53,455 nt of DNA from assembly GCA_002507565.1 (NCBI GenBank), contig MOXJ01000018.1, positions 1 through 53,455 of the forward strand, given 5' to 3'. Shown one piece after another: positions 51,816 to 53,455 of this stretch. Position 1 is the first letter of the stretch; each line of letters opens with the position of its first letter. The stretch comes from Candidatus Reconcilbacillus cellulovorans (GTDB lineage: Bacteria > Bacillota > Bacilli > Paenibacillales > Reconciliibacillaceae). The notes below the pieces were generated by a model, which searched no databases, was not told the DNA's origin, and was given only the letters and a program-made list of their open reading frames with translations. The position numbers and the translations under genes were made by a program.

Positions 51816-52148
51816 TTAATTATGATTTACAGATTGATTGGGAAAGAATAACAAATAACCTATAGTTGATATAAAAATTTGAAATATAATACAGAAAAGC
51901 AAATTCTTTACTTTATCTTCCCGATCTATCACAATAACCTTATACCATACAAGGGAAAGAGGAGCAGAAAACATGATCAAAAATAAAAATTTTATCGAAA
52001 ACATATATTTGGAATGAATTAATTCCGAAACAAATATAGTTAGAGGAATATTAAAAATAAATAGGATGATATAATAATAATTTTTTCTAATCTCTTTTAA
52101 AAAGAATAAAAATATTTTAAAAAGATCTAATAGATATTCTTTCATCAT
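51816..52148 (-). CDS. AT-rich three-helix membrane protein, candidate immunity protein
   Basis: 110 residues, very rich in I, F, L and K, with about three membrane helices (near 22-44, 48-65 and 78-97). Its ATG overlaps the stop of the preceding gene (ATGA), with GGAGAG just upstream, so the two are translationally coupled. Base composition (strongly AT) is unlike everything left of 51.8 kb. No family recognised. Position behind a lipase-type module suggests a protective role, as inference only. Confidence 0.6.
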   Translation of the reverse strand: MMKEYLLDLFKIFLFFLKEIRKNYYYIILFIFNIPLTIFVSELIHSKYMFSIKFLFLIMFSAPLSLVWYKVIVIDREDKVKNLLFCIIFQIFISTIGYLLFFPNQSVNHN

Positions 52149-52600
52149 TTTTCTCTCCATTCTTTCATAAAATTAAAAAGAATTAAAAATGCGAGAAGAA
52201 AGTTAATAGAAAAAAATAAAACAAATAAAAATATAGAACTAATATAACTTATTACATTCACATATATAACTACACTAATGATATAGATAAAAAATGAAAT
52301 AATTGGATATAAATATAAAAATATCCACTTCTTATATATATACCTATTTCTTGACCTAGAATTAATATGAATAAGAATAAAAAATATTAAAGAAAATAAA
52401 GAAATTGAAGAAATAAATATAAAATTTGTTTCAGATAATTTATAGAAAGTATTTATATAATCACGATCCAAATCTATTTCTATTAATGAAATAGAAATTA
52501 ATGAAAAAGAGCGGACAAAACTTACTAATAGAAAAGAATAAAGTACTAAAATTGAGAATATATAAGCAATAAAGATTAAATAAAGAATTCTGTTCATCAT
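52145..52600 (-). CDS. AT-rich four-helix membrane protein, candidate immunity protein
   Basis: 151 residues with about four membrane helices (near 6-28, 50-72, 85-115 and 118-142) and short hydrophilic loops, one with NSRSRNRYIYKK. AAGGAG lies 7 bases before ATG 52600. It starts 24 bases after the lipase-like gene and overlaps the next gene, making a three-gene unit. No known family recognised; polymorphic-toxin immunity proteins against membrane-acting enzymes are often small multi-pass proteins of this kind. Confidence 0.62.
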   Translation of the reverse strand: MMNRILYLIFIAYIFSILVLYSFLLVSFVRSFSLISISLIEIDLDRDYINTFYKLSETNFIFISSISLFSLIFFILIHINSRSRNRYIYKKWIFLYLYPIISFFIYIISVVIYVNVISYISSIFLFVLFFSINFLLAFLILFNFMKEWREK

Positions 52601-52624
52601 TTTTCTTCTCCTTAAGCATTATCA

Positions 52625-53455
52625 TTAATGTATAAACTTCGTATTCGGATATTGAAGTCTTTTATCTTTCACCCAAAGCCTAATTCCATGAACTTGTGAA
52701 ATAATAAAACCTCCAATTCTTTTCCCATCTATTTGAACTCCATTATAGTCATAAGCAACCCATCCTTCTACGTCTTCCCCCAATCTCCTCGACTTAATTA
52801 CGAAATAGGTCATTTCCCCTCTAAAACTGAATAATGGTATCAGAATTGCTGAACTACCCAATCCTTCCCCAACTAAATCGTTTCTATAATAGTAGTTGAT
52901 CAAAACACTTTTAACTTTATCTTTTATTATATTTTCTATAGATTCATAGTATCGATCTATATAACCAAATGAATTGAATGTTGCCGCATGTACCGGTTCT
53001 TTTATTCTTCTTTTTTCATAAAAATTATCCCTAACAACTTTATACAAAACATCTTGTACTATTCTGCCGCCTAATGAATGCCCACTTAATAGATATTCTG
53101 AATCTGGATATTTCTTTATTAATGATTTGTACTTCTTATATGCTATGTCAGCTTGTGGATTGTAATCAGATGTATAACTTACTAGATCTGCTAACATGTC
53201 ATTCAACGTATCCTCACTAAACTCAGTCCCTCTATACCCTATAATTGCAGTACGGTTTTTCCCCATTCTCTCTATTTGAATAGCAAAACTACCTAATCCA
53301 TAATCTTTCCATGACGGATTAATAGCTGATGATATTGGATCAAACCATTCAAACCATCCCGACTCATTCACATGCACAATCCTCCACGGCAGCAGCTCCT
53401 CCAACCCTTCCGCCGTCAGATTTTCAAACCGCTGCCCGCCCTGCACCGCCTCCGC
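52625..53455 (-). CDS. Lipase-fold (GHSLGG) protein, 5' end outside the window
   Basis: At least 276 residues; the frame is open to the window edge (AEAVQGGQRFENLTAEG), so the true start is missing. About 30 GC-rich codons are followed, near 53370, by an abrupt AT-rich body. The body has an alpha/beta-hydrolase/lipase pattern: GYRGTEF (oxyanion-type loop), nucleophile elbow LLSGHSLGGRIVQD, a possible acid in YRNDLVGEG and histidine in SQVHGIRL. This resembles lipase class 3/DUF6792-type domains found at the C-terminus of large secreted toxins. It is followed by two membrane-protein genes. Confidence 0.75.
   Translation of the reverse strand, partial: AEAVQGGQRFENLTAEGLEELLPWRIVHVNESGWFEWFDPISSAINPSWKDYGLGSFAIQIERMGKNRTAIIGYRGTEFSEDTLNDMLADLVSYTSDYNPQADIAYKKYKSLIKKYPDSEYLLSGHSLGGRIVQDVLYKVVRDNFYEKRRIKEPVHAATFNSFGYIDRYYESIENIIKDKVKSVLINYYYRNDLVGEGLGSSAILIPLFSFRGEMTYFVIKSRRLGEDVEGWVAYDYNGVQIDGKRIGGFIISQVHGIRLWVKDKRLQYPNTKFIH

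Overview
The window comes from a GC-rich, endospore-forming member of the Bacillota, most likely a Paenibacillaceae (Thermobacillus/Cohnella/Paenibacillus-like). The evidence is the mix of sporulation genes (spoIIA operon, spoVA genes, dacB/dacF, spmA/spmB, ypeB, gerW), Bacillus-type gene order (resABCDE next to serA, rluB and spmBA; lysA next to spoVAF), strong AGGAGG ribosome binding sites and frequent TTG/GTG starts. No rRNA, tRNA, CRISPR array or insertion sequence was seen. The assignment to family level is inference.

Layout. 0.1-6.7 kb: ypfA (PilZ), ypeB, a 50-aa zinc-ribbon protein, prsW, gudB, the MecA paralogue ypbH and three small or unknown membrane proteins. 6.7-9.4 kb: rhodanese, ppa, serA. 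9.5-18.9 kb (minus strand): dacB-spmA-spmB-rluB, then the cytochrome c maturation and redox-signalling block resA-resB-resC-resD-resE. 19-20.4 kb: a nickel/cobalt-type transporter and the wreckage of a glycolate oxidase operon. 20.3-30.8 kb (minus): spoVAA-spoVAB-spoVAF, lysA, ribD-ribE-ribBA-ribH, scpA-scpB, a DUF2953 protein, gerW. 31.0-34.9 kb (plus): gap, a small SR1P-family GapA-binding peptide gene overlapping both neighbours, ppdK. 35-38.5 kb (minus): an HD hydrolase, dacF and spoIIAA-spoIIAB-sigF with a sigma-H promoter.

38.6-43.1 kb is a GntR-controlled sugar-acid type operon (regulator, FGGY kinase, D-2-hydroxyacid dehydrogenase) whose distal part has collapsed: a TRAP transporter binding-protein tail, a DctQ piece carrying a TGA in place of a tryptophan, and a short-chain dehydrogenase without its nucleotide-binding N-terminus, fused in one frame. 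43.1-50.6 kb is a copper-handling block: a divergent pair (multicopper oxidase lipoprotein versus a VTT-remnant/blaI/blaR1-like/ccdA operon) sharing a BlaI-like operator, followed by csoR-copZ-copA with its own CsoR-type operator.

50.6-53.5 kb: a secreted copper-amine-oxidase-N-domain protein, then a sharply AT-rich segment. This segment carries a lipase-fold C-terminal module (GHSLGG) joined to a GC-rich upstream coding sequence that runs off the window, followed by two small multi-pass membrane proteins. The arrangement resembles a polymorphic-toxin/immunity cassette and is the strongest candidate here for an undescribed system.
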